Assembly: GCA_000746015.1 (NCBI GenBank)
Contig: JQKK01000011.1
Span: 90,007-154,006 of the forward strand
Direction of reading: 5' to 3'
DNA: 64,000 nucleotides
Origin: Lachnospiraceae bacterium MA2020
GTDB taxonomy: Bacteria; Bacillota; Clostridia; Lachnospirales; Lachnospiraceae
The notes under the pieces were generated by a model. The model had not been told where the DNA came from. It did not search any database and saw nothing but the letters and a program-made list of their open reading frames with translations. A program made the translations under genes and the position numbers. Position 1 is the first letter of the stretch; every line of letters starts with the position of its first letter. Shown in pieces: positions 26,245-35,818 of the stretch.

Positions 26245-29200
26245 ATGAAGAAGAGGTTCAAGACAGCAATGGCTCTGCTTCTGTCTGCATCTATGCTCTT
26301 TGGAGGCAATGTGCAGACTGCGTTAGCAGCAGGACCGAGTATGAGTGCAAACAGCCAGTCGGCTAACGCATCATCCACAACAAGCGATGACAATTTAAGT
26401 GACAATCATCTGAGACTGACAAGTGAAGGAAGTACAGTCAGTGAGGATGAAAAGTATCCTTCACGTTCTTATAATGAGAAGCTTACACCAGAGGAGTATT
26501 TTGGAATTACAAATGTTTCAAAAGAAGTCACTTATAATGGCCTTGAGCAGAAACCTGCTATTTCTGAGACAAAGGCAAGTGAAGATGGATACAATGTATT
26601 TTATAACTATAAATATGAGGGAAAGAATACATCATCTGTAAATCGCGCAGGTAAGTATGAAGTTACAGTTTCTGCCTGCACAACAAGTGGAAATATCGTT
26701 AAGACAACAAGCTTTAACTATGTAATTGATAAGTATGTACTCGATATTACTTCAGGCAGCGCTGAGAAGAACGTTACTGACGGAACAGGTAAGCTTTCTG
26801 AGCCCCTTAAAAATACTGAGTATACGATTAAAGATGCAAGCGGAAACACTATTGAGTATCTTCCTGGTGAAGATGGTGCTGAAAAGAAGGTAAAGAAGTA
26901 CAAGATCAATTGTACAAACAGTGTCAGCTCACAGGGGGTATCAGATAACACATTTGATGTCGAGTTTATTGATGGTGCGGTTTCTGACAACTACGCTGTA
27001 GCAAAGACTTACGGAAAACTTTCTGTTACTTCAAGCTTTGATGAGAATATCAATGGAATGGGCGAAGTTCCAAAGATGAAGGCTGTTCTTGACAAGAAGG
27101 GCCGAGTAAAAGTTACATGGGGTAAGCCAAGCAGCGCTAAAAAGACTATAAAGTACAGCGTTTACCGCATGAACAGAGACAATTCATGGACACTTCTCAG
27201 CGAGAAACAGAAGAAAAAGTCATACATTGATTCTGAGGTAAGAACTGCTGATAATACAACATTTGTCTATAAGGTTGTAGCATATGGTAAGGACAGCGAT
27301 GGTGTTTACGGCGTGAGTGACACACCTGGATATGCACAGTGTACACCAAAGCTTATATCACTTGCCAGCGGTCCAAGCTACAAGTATATAGCTATTCAGT
27401 TCCTTGATACAGGAGCAAAGAATTATCTTGTACAGCACGCTTACAAGACTAAGGGCAACAATGAAACTATCACAGTTTCTTCTGCAGGAATGTCTATCAG
27501 CAAGTATTCAGGCAAGATGTCTAAGAAGACTATTCCTACACGTACATACAACGATGTAGGTGGCAGTAACATAACTATTGCAAACCAGAAGAACGCTAAG
27601 TTCCTTTTCAGAGTTGCATCACCTGAGTTTGAGATCCTTGACTACGGCAGAACAAGGACAGTTCCAAAGAGTGCATATTCAACATGGACTACATGTAAGC
27701 TTACAACAGGATCAACACCTGAGGTTAAGGCTGAAGTAGACAGTATGACAGCTATTCACTTTACTTATACAAAGGTAAAGAAGGCTACAGGATATTTGAT
27801 CGAGTATTCAACAAGCCCATTGTTCTCTGAGTCAGCAAATGCAACAACAGTTAAGAAATTCGTTACAAAGAAGACAACAGGAGAGTACAGAAGCTGGTTT
27901 ACAGAAAGAAAGATCAAGCTTACAGACCTTTCTGCCGGCAAAATGTATTACTTTAGGGTTACACCATATTTCAAGGGAACAGCTATAAGAGATGTTGATT
28001 CTACAAGCGGTATACCAGGTATTACTTCAGAAGTAGTATCTCAGTGTGGAAGACCTGGCAAAGTTTCAGATCTTAAGGCTGAGTTCTATGAGGATGGAAA
28101 TGCAAGAGCTGATGCCAAGCTTACATGGAGCTATGATTCAGGTAAGTATGGCAGCAGATTCAAGGGATATGTTGTTTCAAGACAGCTTTATAAGTACAAA
28201 GATGACAAGGATGCCAAGTCTATCGATGATGTAAAGGGAGATAAGGATGGCGAGGAAGTATTCCTTGTGTCAATGAATGCGTTTAGTACTAAGACAAAGT
28301 ATGTAAACACCAATGGAGACATGATCCCTAATGGTGAGATCGTCGAGTACAGAGTAGCAAGTATATATTATAACGAGTCAGATAAGAGCTTTGGAGATAA
28401 TGGATATCTTCTTGGCGAGACCGAGACAGTATATTATATCAATCCTACAGATGTAGATTTTAAGAAGAGCACTTATGAGGTAAAGACTGGATCAACTACA
28501 AGTACAGAGATCGAGTTTGAGCCTAAATTAACAACAAATAAAGAAGTAGAATATGAGATCTATTCTGATGACGTAAGCAATCCTGAAAAGTACGTTAAGG
28601 TCAATGAAAAGGGTGTGCTTACAGGCGTTAAGACTTTGGATTCTTCAAAAGAAGTTTATGTAAAGGTAAAATCAAAGTCTGATCCTACAAAGGTATATGA
28701 AACAGCAAGAGTTAAGGTAACAGCAGGAAGTGGAGAGTCAAATTCCGGTAAGGATGACGATGATGATGACGACAAGGCTGATACATCAGACCTTGTAGTA
28801 TGTATAGATCCTGGTCATGGCGGAACAGATGCTGGTGCGATCTATGGCGGTATCAATGAGAAAGATATCAATCTTACACTTGCAACTAAGGTAAAGGATC
28901 AGCTTGAGTCTGAGGGTGTAAAAGTCTATATGACAAGAACTTCAGATAAATATGTATCACTTACAGATAGAACAGACTATGCTAAGGATAAGGGATGTAA
29001 CCTTTTCGTAAGTATCCACAACAACTCAAGTTCCAATACTTCAACAAAGGGTACAGAAGTATACTATTCTATCACAAGCTATGGAAGAAAGAATCTTGCA
29101 TCACATATAGCAAGTGCTGTATCTGATGCTCTTGGAACTAAAGACAGAGGTGCAAAGACTAAGACTGGTGATAACGGAGATTATTACTCAGTTATCAGAA

Positions 29201-29349
29201 CATCTGCTGCAAAGGGCATACCTGGACTTATAGTAGAGCATGCTTACATGTCAAATAGTGATGACCTTGCTGCACTTAAAGATGATTCATTACTTGAGAA
29301 GGCTGCAAAGAAAGAGGCAGCAGCTATCATAAAGTACTGGAAGTCTTGA
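26245..29349 (+). CDS. Secreted N-acetylmuramoyl-L-alanine amidase with a long fibronectin-like front part
   Basis: 1034 residues. Signal peptide 1-29 (ends LAAG). An Ig/FN3-like beta region (about 30-830) includes several segments with 'KATGYLIEYSTSPLF' and 'AGKMYYFRVTPYF' patterns typical of FN3. A D-rich linker (GKDDDDDDDK) leads to a C-terminal amidase_3 domain (about 850-1034) with CIDPGHGGTDAG, GINEKDINL, SIHNNSS and LIVEHAYMSN, giving zinc ligands His, Glu, His and catalytic Glu. It cleaves the peptide stem from muramic acid in peptidoglycan. TGGAGG fixes ATG 26245. A lipoprotein and GH10-like gene follow closely, probably one cell-wall operon. Confidence 0.92.
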   Translation: MKKRFKTAMALLLSASMLFGGNVQTALAAGPSMSANSQSANASSTTSDDNLSDNHLRLTSEGSTVSEDEKYPSRSYNEKLTPEEYFGITNVSKEVTYNGLEQKPAISETKASEDGYNVFYNYKYEGKNTSSVNRAGKYEVTVSACTTSGNIVKTTSFNYVIDKYVLDITSGSAEKNVTDGTGKLSEPLKNTEYTIKDASGNTIEYLPGEDGAEKKVKKYKINCTNSVSSQGVSDNTFDVEFIDGAVSDNYAVAKTYGKLSVTSSFDENINGMGEVPKMKAVLDKKGRVKVTWGKPSSAKKTIKYSVYRMNRDNSWTLLSEKQKKKSYIDSEVRTADNTTFVYKVVAYGKDSDGVYGVSDTPGYAQCTPKLISLASGPSYKYIAIQFLDTGAKNYLVQHAYKTKGNNETITVSSAGMSISKYSGKMSKKTIPTRTYNDVGGSNITIANQKNAKFLFRVASPEFEILDYGRTRTVPKSAYSTWTTCKLTTGSTPEVKAEVDSMTAIHFTYTKVKKATGYLIEYSTSPLFSESANATTVKKFVTKKTTGEYRSWFTERKIKLTDLSAGKMYYFRVTPYFKGTAIRDVDSTSGIPGITSEVVSQCGRPGKVSDLKAEFYEDGNARADAKLTWSYDSGKYGSRFKGYVVSRQLYKYKDDKDAKSIDDVKGDKDGEEVFLVSMNAFSTKTKYVNTNGDMIPNGEIVEYRVASIYYNESDKSFGDNGYLLGETETVYYINPTDVDFKKSTYEVKTGSTTSTEIEFEPKLTTNKEVEYEIYSDDVSNPEKYVKVNEKGVLTGVKTLDSSKEVYVKVKSKSDPTKVYETARVKVTAGSGESNSGKDDDDDDDKADTSDLVVCIDPGHGGTDAGAIYGGINEKDINLTLATKVKDQLESEGVKVYMTRTSDKYVSLTDRTDYAKDKGCNLFVSIHNNSSSNTSTKGTEVYYSITSYGRKNLASHIASAVSDALGTKDRGAKTKTGDNGDYYSVIRTSAAKGIPGLIVEHAYMSNSDDLAALKDDSLLEKAAKKEAAAIIKYWKS

Positions 29350-29365
29350 TGTTGGAGGTTTTATA

Positions 29366-30031
29366 TTGAAAAGAATTATACTGGCGGCGGTGCTTTGCAC
29401 CGCTTGCCTTACATTAGGGGCTTGTTCAGGGAAGAAAGGCAATGACGCAAAGGAGAGCACAGCAGCTACAGAGACAACTGAAGCAGTGACAGAAGAAAGT
29501 GTTGAGCCGGCAAAGATCTCTCAGGATGATGCGGATCAGCTAATTTCTGAAAAACTTGATGGCACTAATGCAAATGCTATTTACAATAACATGGATTATG
29601 CAGATGGCATGGATATCTATACTTATACCGTTGTAGACGCTGATGGAAATGAACTTGATCAGATGCTGGCAGTTGACTCGGTTTCAGGAGAAGTATATGT
29701 TTATGACTATGATAATGAAGTATTATCTGATTTTTCTGAGTTTGAGCTTTATGATCCTGACAGTCATGCAAACATATCCTGGAGTGGTACATTCACGTTG
29801 GATAAGATGACAGTTACACTTGATCCTGCTGATGACAACTCTTTTGAATTTTCTTTTGCAAACGATGGAGAAACTGAGTTTCAGGGTGTTGCACAGATTG
29901 ACGGGAATAAGGCTTCTTACGAAGATGATGATGTAAAGCTTACTTTTGAGTTTGATAAGGATGGTTCTTTAAAAGTTGTAAATAATGGCAATATAAACAG
30001 CTATGCTGGCATATATGCCAAGGGGGAATGA
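29366..30031 (+). CDS. Lipoprotein of unknown function
   Basis: 221 residues starting at TTG 29366 (TGGAGG 7 bases upstream). It has a lipobox LGAC with Cys20, a Thr/Glu linker, then an acidic beta-rich domain (about 50-215) including a segment like 'AVDSVSGEVYVYDYDNEVLSDFSEFELYDP' that resembles PepSY-like or lipocalin-like beta meanders. I do not recognise the family with confidence. It is sandwiched between the amidase (16 bases) and the GH10-like enzyme (1 base), so a cell-wall role is likely. Confidence 0.7.
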   Translation: MKRIILAAVLCTACLTLGACSGKKGNDAKESTAATETTEAVTEESVEPAKISQDDADQLISEKLDGTNANAIYNNMDYADGMDIYTYTVVDADGNELDQMLAVDSVSGEVYVYDYDNEVLSDFSEFELYDPDSHANISWSGTFTLDKMTVTLDPADDNSFEFSFANDGETEFQGVAQIDGNKASYEDDDVKLTFEFDKDGSLKVVNNGNINSYAGIYAKGE

Positions 30032-30032
30032 G

Positions 30033-31019
30033 ATGAAATACATTAAGAAGTTTATGGCAGCGCTCATGTGTGCCATTACTATTGTAACTGTAGCAATGCC
30101 GCTTACAGCTAACGCGGCTGCTCAGAGTGGGTTTAAGGGAGTTTGGATATCTTTTCTTGATATTCAGTCATACTTAAAGGGTAAGGATCAGGCATCTTTT
30201 GATGCAACATTCAGCAGTATGTGTGATACTGTTGCTGCTCAGGGATGCAATGCTGTGATAGTTCATGTTCGTTCACACAACGATGCAATCTATCCTTCAG
30301 CAATTTATCCATGGAGCACAGAGATGCTCGGTGGTAATCCTGGATTTGATCCACTTGCAGACATGGTTTCTATCGCACACAGCAAGGGACTTACTTTCCA
30401 TGCATGGATCAATCCTTACGGCTATAGAAATGGTGTGATCTGCGGAAATGCCGCACTGGCTACAAATGCAAACATTGTTGCCGGCGTACAGGAAATCGTT
30501 TCTAACTATGCAGTAGATGGTATCCACTTTGATGATTATTTTGCACCTGTAGGTGCTGCAAATATCAACTCAATGGTTGCAAGCGTGCACTCAGTTTGTG
30601 CAGCAGCAGGCAGGGTATTTGGTATCGCGCCTCAGGGAAACATCCAAAATTGCATGGCAGCCGGCGCTGATGTTGCTACATGGCTTTCAACACCTGGATA
30701 TGTTGATTATCTCTGCCCACAGATCTACTGGACAGACCAGTACGGAGTTGCAGCTAAGACACCAATGTTCTCAAACAGACTGGCAGCATGGAAGGCTCTC
30801 GACAAGGCAGGTATCCCACTTTATGTAGGACTTGCAGGATACAGAGCAGGACAGCCATTGTCTTACGATCCAGGCTGGGCTCTCAGCAATACAAACCTTG
30901 CAACACAGGTTGATAAGGCTCGTGCAGCAGGATACACAGGATATGCATTATATAGATACAGTACACTGGTTTCACCTGCAGCAGCTACAGAGCTTACAAA
31001 TCTTCGTACAAGAGGATAA
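30033..31019 (+). CDS. Secreted GH10-like (GHL10/DUF187) glycosyl hydrolase
   Basis: 328 residues. A signal peptide (cleavage near TANAAAQ) is followed by a TIM-barrel of the GHL10 type: GVWISFLDIQSYL, GCNAVIVHVRSHNDAIYPS, LTFHAWINPYGYRNG, VDGIHFDDYFAP, FGIAPQGN, VDYLCPQIYW. The family includes YngK-like secreted enzymes thought to act on cell-wall polysaccharides. The ATG at 30033 has GGGGGA upstream. The longer frame from 30003 runs inside the lipoprotein gene. The acidic catalytic candidate is the Asp of HFDDYF. Confidence 0.85.
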   Translation: MKYIKKFMAALMCAITIVTVAMPLTANAAAQSGFKGVWISFLDIQSYLKGKDQASFDATFSSMCDTVAAQGCNAVIVHVRSHNDAIYPSAIYPWSTEMLGGNPGFDPLADMVSIAHSKGLTFHAWINPYGYRNGVICGNAALATNANIVAGVQEIVSNYAVDGIHFDDYFAPVGAANINSMVASVHSVCAAAGRVFGIAPQGNIQNCMAAGADVATWLSTPGYVDYLCPQIYWTDQYGVAAKTPMFSNRLAAWKALDKAGIPLYVGLAGYRAGQPLSYDPGWALSNTNLATQVDKARAAGYTGYALYRYSTLVSPAAATELTNLRTRG

Positions 31020-31189
31020 TGTTTATAGATTGATTTCGAAAAGATCTATAAGATTGATAAAAACATAACAATCAATGTTTAAAACTAACAAAAATCATAG
31101 CGGTAATATATGTAATTTGTATATTATGTAGAAATAATGAATGAAATATGAACACAAATCTTAAATGTTCATAAATTCCTCAAAAACTG

Positions 31190-31218
31190 TTTACAAATCC
31201 AAATGGATGATTTATACT
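31190..31218 (+). promoter_or_regulatory. Promoter of the repeat lipoprotein
   Basis: TTTACA (31190-31195), 17-base spacer, TATACT (31213-31218). The leader of about 80 bases contains two hairpins: TGTCACAA/TTGTGACA (31225-31244) and ATATGTC/GACATAT (31261-31279), before AGGAGG and ATG 31303. Confidence 0.7.
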
Positions 31219-31302
31219 CATCATTGTCACAAGGAATTGTGACAGAGGATTATGAAAAATATATGTCATTAGGACATATCAGTATTTTAGGAGGAAATTA
31301 TT

Positions 31303-31662
31303 ATGAGAAACAAAATCGCTATGGTTATGGTATCAGCTATGGTTGCAGCTACACTTATGATGGGTTGTGGTTCTTCATCTTCAGCAGCTTCTACAGAGGC
31401 AGCTTCAACAGAGGCAGTTTCTACAGAGGCTACAGAGGCAGCTTCAACAGAGGCAGCTTCAACAGAGGCTACAGAGGCAGCTTCAACTGAGGCAGCTTCA
31501 ACAGAGGCTACAGAGGCAGCTTCAACAGAGGCAGCTTCTACAGAGGCTACAGAGGAGGCTTCAACAGAGGCAGCTTCAACAGAGGCTACAGAGGAGGCTT
31601 CAACAGAGGCAGCTTCTACAGAGGCAGCTTCAACAGAAGCAGCATCAACAGAGGCTGAATAA
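31303..31662 (+). CDS. Repeat-only lipoprotein (Ala-Ser-Thr-Glu tandem repeats)
   Basis: 119 residues. Signal peptide with lipobox MMGC (Cys22). All the rest is low-complexity tandem AASTEAASTEATE units (13 residues, 39 bases) ending directly at the stop. No globular domain is present. It resembles only the signal peptide plus linker of solute-binding lipoproteins (compare the gene at 32499, whose linker reads SEAPASEAASTEAAAPDA). It has its own promoter, leader hairpins, good ribosome site and terminator, so it is expressed as designed rather than a broken fragment. A function is not deducible: spacer, surface coat or acidic mesh are guesses. Confidence 0.75.
   Translation: MRNKIAMVMVSAMVAATLMMGCGSSSSAASTEAASTEAVSTEATEAASTEAASTEATEAASTEAASTEATEAASTEAASTEATEEASTEAASTEATEEASTEAASTEAASTEAASTEAE
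31385..31657 (+). repeat. Tandem 39-bp / 12-bp coding repeats (STEA)
   Basis: Near-identical units of TCAACAGAGGCAGCT, with TCTACAGAGGCT and ACAGAGGAG variants, code for STEA, TEA and TEE. The same absence of stops makes other frames look open (an apparent frame from 31203), which is an artefact of the repeats. Confidence 0.85.
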
Positions 31663-31687
31663 TTTATACTCTAATATAGTAGATATG

Positions 31688-31719
31688 AGCCCTTGGGATT
31701 ATTCCCAGGGGCTTTTTTC
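31688..31719 (+). terminator. Terminator after the repeat lipoprotein
   Basis: AGCCCTTGGGA pairs with TTCCCAGGGGCT around a short loop and is followed by TTTTTTC. Confidence 0.88.
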
Positions 31720-31761
31720 TGTTATAATTCGGTTATCATTATATTGAAAGGACACTTACAA

Positions 31762-32349
31762 ATGGACGAAAAGATCATACTTGCGTCTGCATCTCCAAGA
31801 CGCAGGGAGCTTCTTGAGAGGGCGGATATTTTATTTGACGTCATTGTCAGCAATTCTGATGAAAAATATACGGCAGTTAAACCGGAGAAGATAGTTGAAG
31901 AAATATCTTGTGGCAAGGCAGAAGATGTTGCTAAGAGTTGTGACAGGGATGATGTCATTATTCTTGCTGCAGATACGGTAGTCTGCTTTGAAGATGTGAT
32001 ATATGGAAAGCCATCTGATACGGATGATGCTTTCAATATGCTCAAAAAACTTCAGGGAAACACACATAAAGTTGTTACAGGAGTTACTTTTGCCATAAAG
32101 AAGGACGAAAAGATAGATTACAGGACATTTCATGAAGCTACAGAGGTTTCTGTATATGAAATGACCGATGATGAGATCCGTGAGTATATTGCGACGGGTG
32201 AGCCGATGGACAAAGCAGGTTCTTATGCAATACAGGGTAAATATGCAAAATACATAAAAAGTATAAAAGGTGATTACAGCAATGTCGTTGGATTACCTAT
32301 AAGCCGCGTATATCATGAGCTAAAAGCTATAAGAACGGAACTTGACTGA
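31762..32349 (+). CDS. maf: Maf family nucleotide pyrophosphatase
   Basis: 195 residues with the Maf signature ILASASPRRRELL at the N-terminus, DEKYTA, ILAADTVVCFEDVIYGKPSD, HKVVTGVTF and the C-terminal GSYAIQGKYAKYIKSIKGDYSNVVGLP. Maf proteins hydrolyse dTTP/UTP or modified nucleotides and are linked with division-septum inhibition. The frame extends upstream to 31693 across a terminator. The ribosome site GAAAGGAC favours ATG 31762. Confidence 0.93.
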   Translation: MDEKIILASASPRRRELLERADILFDVIVSNSDEKYTAVKPEKIVEEISCGKAEDVAKSCDRDDVIILAADTVVCFEDVIYGKPSDTDDAFNMLKKLQGNTHKVVTGVTFAIKKDEKIDYRTFHEATEVSVYEMTDDEIREYIATGEPMDKAGSYAIQGKYAKYIKSIKGDYSNVVGLPISRVYHELKAIRTELD

Positions 32350-32363
32350 TTTTTAATTTGTAC

Positions 32364-32392
32364 TTGAACTATTTTGTCATTGCTGTTATATT
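32364..32392 (+). promoter_or_regulatory. Promoter of the amino-acid ABC operon
   Basis: TTGAAC (32364-32369), 17-base spacer, TATATT (32387-32392), 100 bases before the substrate-binding protein gene. Confidence 0.7.
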
Positions 32393-32498
32393 ATTCATAA
32401 GATACGTATATTTATGCATGTGTTTTTAAACATTATACAAAACACATTTTGGGATATGCATAGATATAATAGGATGATAATTTAGGGAGGATGTTATT

Positions 32499-33350
32499 AT
32501 GAAAAAGAAAATATTTGCAGTAACAGTAGCAATGGCTATGGCTACAATGATGCTTTCAGGATGCGGAAGCTCTTCACAGAGTAAGGCAAGCGAGGCAGTT
32601 CCTTCAGAGGCACCTGCTTCAGAAGCAGCATCAACAGAGGCTGCTGCACCTGATGCGGGCGAGGCAACAGGAGAAACACTTATCGTTGGTACAAACGCAG
32701 CATTCCCTCCATTTGAATATGTTGGTGATGATGGACAGCCAGATGGCTTTGATGTAGCACTTATCAAGGCAATTGGTGAAAAGATCGGCGCAAACGTTGA
32801 GGTTCAGGATATGGAGTTTGATTCACTCGTATCTTCTATCGGAAATAAGATCGATATGGCTATCGCAGGTATGACAGTTACTGAAGAGAGAAAGAACATG
32901 GTTGATTTCTCTGAGCCTTACTATGAGGCAGTTCAGTCTGTGATCATACCAAAGGATGCAGCAATTTCATCAGCTGAGGATCTTAAAGGAGCAGCAATAG
33001 GCACTCAGCTTGGAACAACAGGAAACTTCCTTGCAGAGGATATCGAGGGAGCATCTGTTTCAACATATAATAAGGGTGTGGATGCAGTAAATGATCTTAT
33101 CAATGGACGTGTTGACTGTGTTATCATCGACAAAAACCCTGCTGAAGTATTTGGCGCACAGTTTGCAGATAAACTTACTGTACTTCCAGGAAGCCAGTTC
33201 GATTTCGAAGTAGAGAACTATGCAATCGCACTTCCTAAGGGAAACACAGAGCTTGCTGATAAGGTTAATGCAGCACTTGCAGACCTCAAGGCAGACGGCA
33301 CATATGACAAATTGGTATCAGAGTATATTGACGGAGCAACAGAGAAATAA
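32499..33350 (+). CDS. Polar amino-acid ABC transporter substrate-binding lipoprotein
   Basis: 283 residues. Lipobox LSGC (Cys22), Ser/Ala/Glu linker to about residue 55, then the type 3 solute-binding domain: LIVGTNAAFPPFEYVGDDGQPDGFDVALIKAIG, MAIAGMTVTEERK, DFSEPYYEAVQSV, and IGTQLGTTG. It captures an amino acid (family members bind Gln, Arg, cystine and others; the ligand is not certain here). GGGAGG precedes ATG 32499. The permease starts on the base after its stop. Confidence 0.93.
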   Translation: MKKKIFAVTVAMAMATMMLSGCGSSSQSKASEAVPSEAPASEAASTEAAAPDAGEATGETLIVGTNAAFPPFEYVGDDGQPDGFDVALIKAIGEKIGANVEVQDMEFDSLVSSIGNKIDMAIAGMTVTEERKNMVDFSEPYYEAVQSVIIPKDAAISSAEDLKGAAIGTQLGTTGNFLAEDIEGASVSTYNKGVDAVNDLINGRVDCVIIDKNPAEVFGAQFADKLTVLPGSQFDFEVENYAIALPKGNTELADKVNAALADLKADGTYDKLVSEYIDGATEK

Positions 33351-34037
33351 ATGACAATCACTGAACGTTTTAATGCGGCATTTGTAGCAGGTGATCGCTA
33401 CAAGCTGTACATATCGGGACTTGGGATCACACTTGAAATAGCATTATTTGCAGCAATACTAGGTGTTGTAATCGGTACTATCCTTGCGCTTATGAAATTA
33501 TCTACAAAAGAAGATGGCAAACCTACGGTATTTTATTATATAGCTACAGTCTATGTTGACATCATCAGAGGAACACCTAGTGTTCTTCAGTTGTTGATCA
33601 TGTGGTTTATAGTTATGGCATCATCAAACAACGGAATACTCGTTGCGTCACTGTCATTTGGACTTAACTCAGCTGCATACGTATCTGAGATAGTTCGTGG
33701 CGGTATACTTGCCGTAGATAAAGGCCAGATGGAGGCAGGTCGCTCTTTGGGACTTTCAAAGGCGCAGACTATGCAGTATATCGTTCTTCCACAGGCTATG
33801 AAAAATGTAATCCCGCCTCTTGGCAATGAGTTCATCACACTCATCAAAGAGACAGCTATAGTAGGATATGTAAGTCTTGCAGACCTCACACGTGTTGCAA
33901 ACCAGGTTGCATCAAGGACATATGATGCATTCATGCCGTTGATTGGTGCTGCGGTTATCTATTTTGTAGTGATAAAGATACTTACGTTGATCCTTGGAAA
34001 TATTGAAAGGAGGATGCGCAAGAGTGATAACCGTTAA
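33351..34037 (+). CDS. Polar amino-acid ABC transporter permease
   Basis: 228 residues with five membrane segments. It has the HisMQ-type block [16 protein letters not shown] and the EAA loop [33 protein letters not shown] that docks to the ATPase. It begins immediately after the binding-protein stop and overlaps the ATPase gene by 14 bases, so the three genes form one operon. A single permease implies a homodimeric channel. Confidence 0.93.
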   Translation: MTITERFNAAFVAGDRYKLYISGLGITLEIALFAAILGVVIGTILALMKLSTKEDGKPTVFYYIATVYVDIIRGTPSVLQLLIMWFIVMASSNNGILVASLSFGLNSAAYVSEIVRGGILAVDKGQMEAGRSLGLSKAQTMQYIVLPQAMKNVIPPLGNEFITLIKETAIVGYVSLADLTRVANQVASRTYDAFMPLIGAAVIYFVVIKILTLILGNIERRMRKSDNR

Positions 34038-34761
34038 AGACTTATGTAAAGAGTTTAAGAACAATGACGGAGAAGTAGTAAAAGTTCTCAGAGGCATCAA
34101 TTATGAGATCAATAAGGGAGAGAAGATAGTTATCGTAGGTCCTTCCGGATCTGGAAAGAGTACTTTCCTCAGATGTATCAATCTTCTTGAGAGACCGACT
34201 TCAGGACACATTATATTTGATGGAGAGGACATTACTTCACCTAAGGTTGACATAAATAAGGTTCGTGAGAGAATGGGTATGGTTTTCCAGACTTTCAATC
34301 TTTTCAACAACCTTACTGTCATGGAGAATATCATACTTGCACCGGTCAAGCTCAAGGTGATGAGCGAAGCTGACGCTAAGGCAAAGGCGCTTGAGCTTTT
34401 GAAGCGTGTAAATCTTGTGGATAAGGCAGATGTATATCCTGCAGCACTTTCCGGCGGACAGAAGCAGAGAATAGCTATTGTGCGTTCACTTTGCATGAAC
34501 CCGGAGGTCATGCTTTTTGACGAGCCTACATCAGCACTTGATCCGGAAATGGTAGGAGAAGTACTTGATGTTATGAAGCAGCTCGCGGATGAAGGTATGA
34601 CAATGGTTGTTGTAACTCATGAGATGGGCTTTGCAAGAGAAGTTGCTACTAAGGTGCTTTTCGTAGATGAAGGTGTCATTATGGAAGAGAATACTCCACA
34701 GGAGTTCTTTGCAAATCCAAAGAGCAAGAGATTGCAGGATTTCCTTTCAAAGGTGCTTTAA
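34024..34761 (+). CDS. Polar amino-acid ABC transporter ATP-binding protein
   Basis: 245 residues. Walker [11 protein letters not shown]-loop VFQTFNLF, signature LSGGQKQR, Walker [13 protein letters not shown] and H-switch VVVTHEM are all intact. It belongs to the GlnQ/HisP group. The start is GTG 34024, with GGAGG about 10 bases upstream, inside the permease gene. A bidirectional terminator follows. Confidence 0.93.
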   Translation: MITVKDLCKEFKNNDGEVVKVLRGINYEINKGEKIVIVGPSGSGKSTFLRCINLLERPTSGHIIFDGEDITSPKVDINKVRERMGMVFQTFNLFNNLTVMENIILAPVKLKVMSEADAKAKALELLKRVNLVDKADVYPAALSGGQKQRIAIVRSLCMNPEVMLFDEPTSALDPEMVGEVLDVMKQLADEGMTMVVVTHEMGFAREVATKVLFVDEGVIMEENTPQEFFANPKSKRLQDFLSKVL

Positions 34762-34773
34762 AACGTACAGAAA

Positions 34774-34816
34774 CAAAAAGGGCAAAGAGTCATTATTTCA
34801 ACTCTTTGCCCTTTGT
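34774..34816. terminator. Bidirectional terminator between ABC operon and SGNH gene
   Basis: AAAGGGCAAAGAGT pairs with ACTCTTTGCCCTTT around a 10-base loop, followed by TGTTTATTT on plus. It also lies at the 3' end of the minus-strand gene. Confidence 0.85.
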
Positions 34817-35797
34817 TTATTTCCTCAATTCCAATAGATAATTCGATATGAACTCCTGTGTGAATTTATCTGCACCGGCGTGGTTCATGTGATTGTTGTC
34901 TCCAAAGTAAATATTGTCATAGACAGGCACCTCGGTTTCTATTATGAAGCTTGGATGCTTTTCCTGTACTTCTGAGAGAAACTCCTTATATCCGTTCCAA
35001 AATTCATCTGTAATAACTTTTGAAGAGGCTTCATTTATAGGAGCCTGAGCAATTATCACTCTTATTCCGCTAGACTCACAAAGATCCAATAGACGATAGT
35101 AATAAGAAAGGACAAGCGGGGAATAATCAAATTCTTCATGATGTGTCTCGTAGTTTAGATCAGAATTACCAGCATCTGTGCCGAACTCAGTGTATCCCTG
35201 GTGCTCTCTGACAGTGGCATATTTTTCTTTATTTGCCTCGCGATTACCTGTAAACTTTGCCTGATACATTGCATCCAGATATTTATTTGGCAGGCGAAGA
35301 TTAAAGGATACAAGATCACTGAGCCAGCCAGAATAATGTATAGTCTCGTCGGAGTATTTGAAAGCTTCTGCCTCAACCTCTGCAAGTTCAAATGGAGTAA
35401 GGTAATTATAGTATAGTGTCTGCTGCCAGTTGTCGATGCTGCAGAAGTGATATGGCGCAAAGGTCACAATTACCGATTGAGGTGCGATATGATTTTTCAA
35501 GTAATTTTTCAATGCATAATACATCTCGATAGAGGTGGAGCCTCCGATCGCCATATTGTAGGTATCCGGTCCAAACTGCGCCGGAAGGTAGCTAGACTTT
35601 GCACGAGAGTCACCAAGTATAAGTATACGCTTGGATTGTTCTGATGACGATCTTACAAAATCAGACTCTTCCTGCCACATGGTATATTCTACAGCCATGT
35701 AGTCGAGCGGCATCAGATATGCCACAAATGACAGTATCAATAATGGTATAGAAAGAACTATTAAATTTCGTAAAAGCTTAACTATGTTTTTATTCAT
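34817..35797 (-). CDS. SGNH-type secreted partner of the second MBOAT acyltransferase
   Basis: 326 residues. An N-terminal membrane segment (about 10-30) is followed by an extracellular domain with ILILGDSRAKSSYLPAQ (nucleophile block) and DNNHMNHAGADKFTQEF (DxxH-type catalytic block). It is probably the acetyl acceptor that finishes O-acetylation of a surface glycan. It lies 21 bases downstream of the MBOAT gene on the same strand. It differs clearly from the SGNH protein at 24964, so the two pairs may modify different polymers. Confidence 0.8.
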   Translation of the reverse strand: MNKNIVKLLRNLIVLSIPLLILSFVAYLMPLDYMAVEYTMWQEESDFVRSSSEQSKRILILGDSRAKSSYLPAQFGPDTYNMAIGGSTSIEMYYALKNYLKNHIAPQSVIVTFAPYHFCSIDNWQQTLYYNYLTPFELAEVEAEAFKYSDETIHYSGWLSDLVSFNLRLPNKYLDAMYQAKFTGNREANKEKYATVREHQGYTEFGTDAGNSDLNYETHHEEFDYSPLVLSYYYRLLDLCESSGIRVIIAQAPINEASSKVITDEFWNGYKEFLSEVQEKHPSFIIETEVPVYDNIYFGDNNHMNHAGADKFTQEFISNYLLELRK

Positions 35798-35818
35798 TAA
35801 TAAATTCCTGGTCTAATC

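Noticed and set aside
31203..31747. Two further open frames over the STEA repeat region (Arg/Gln-rich and Arg/Gly/Ser-rich)
   Set aside because: They are other frames of the same tandem repeat; only the lipobox frame has signal peptide, ribosome site and matching terminator.
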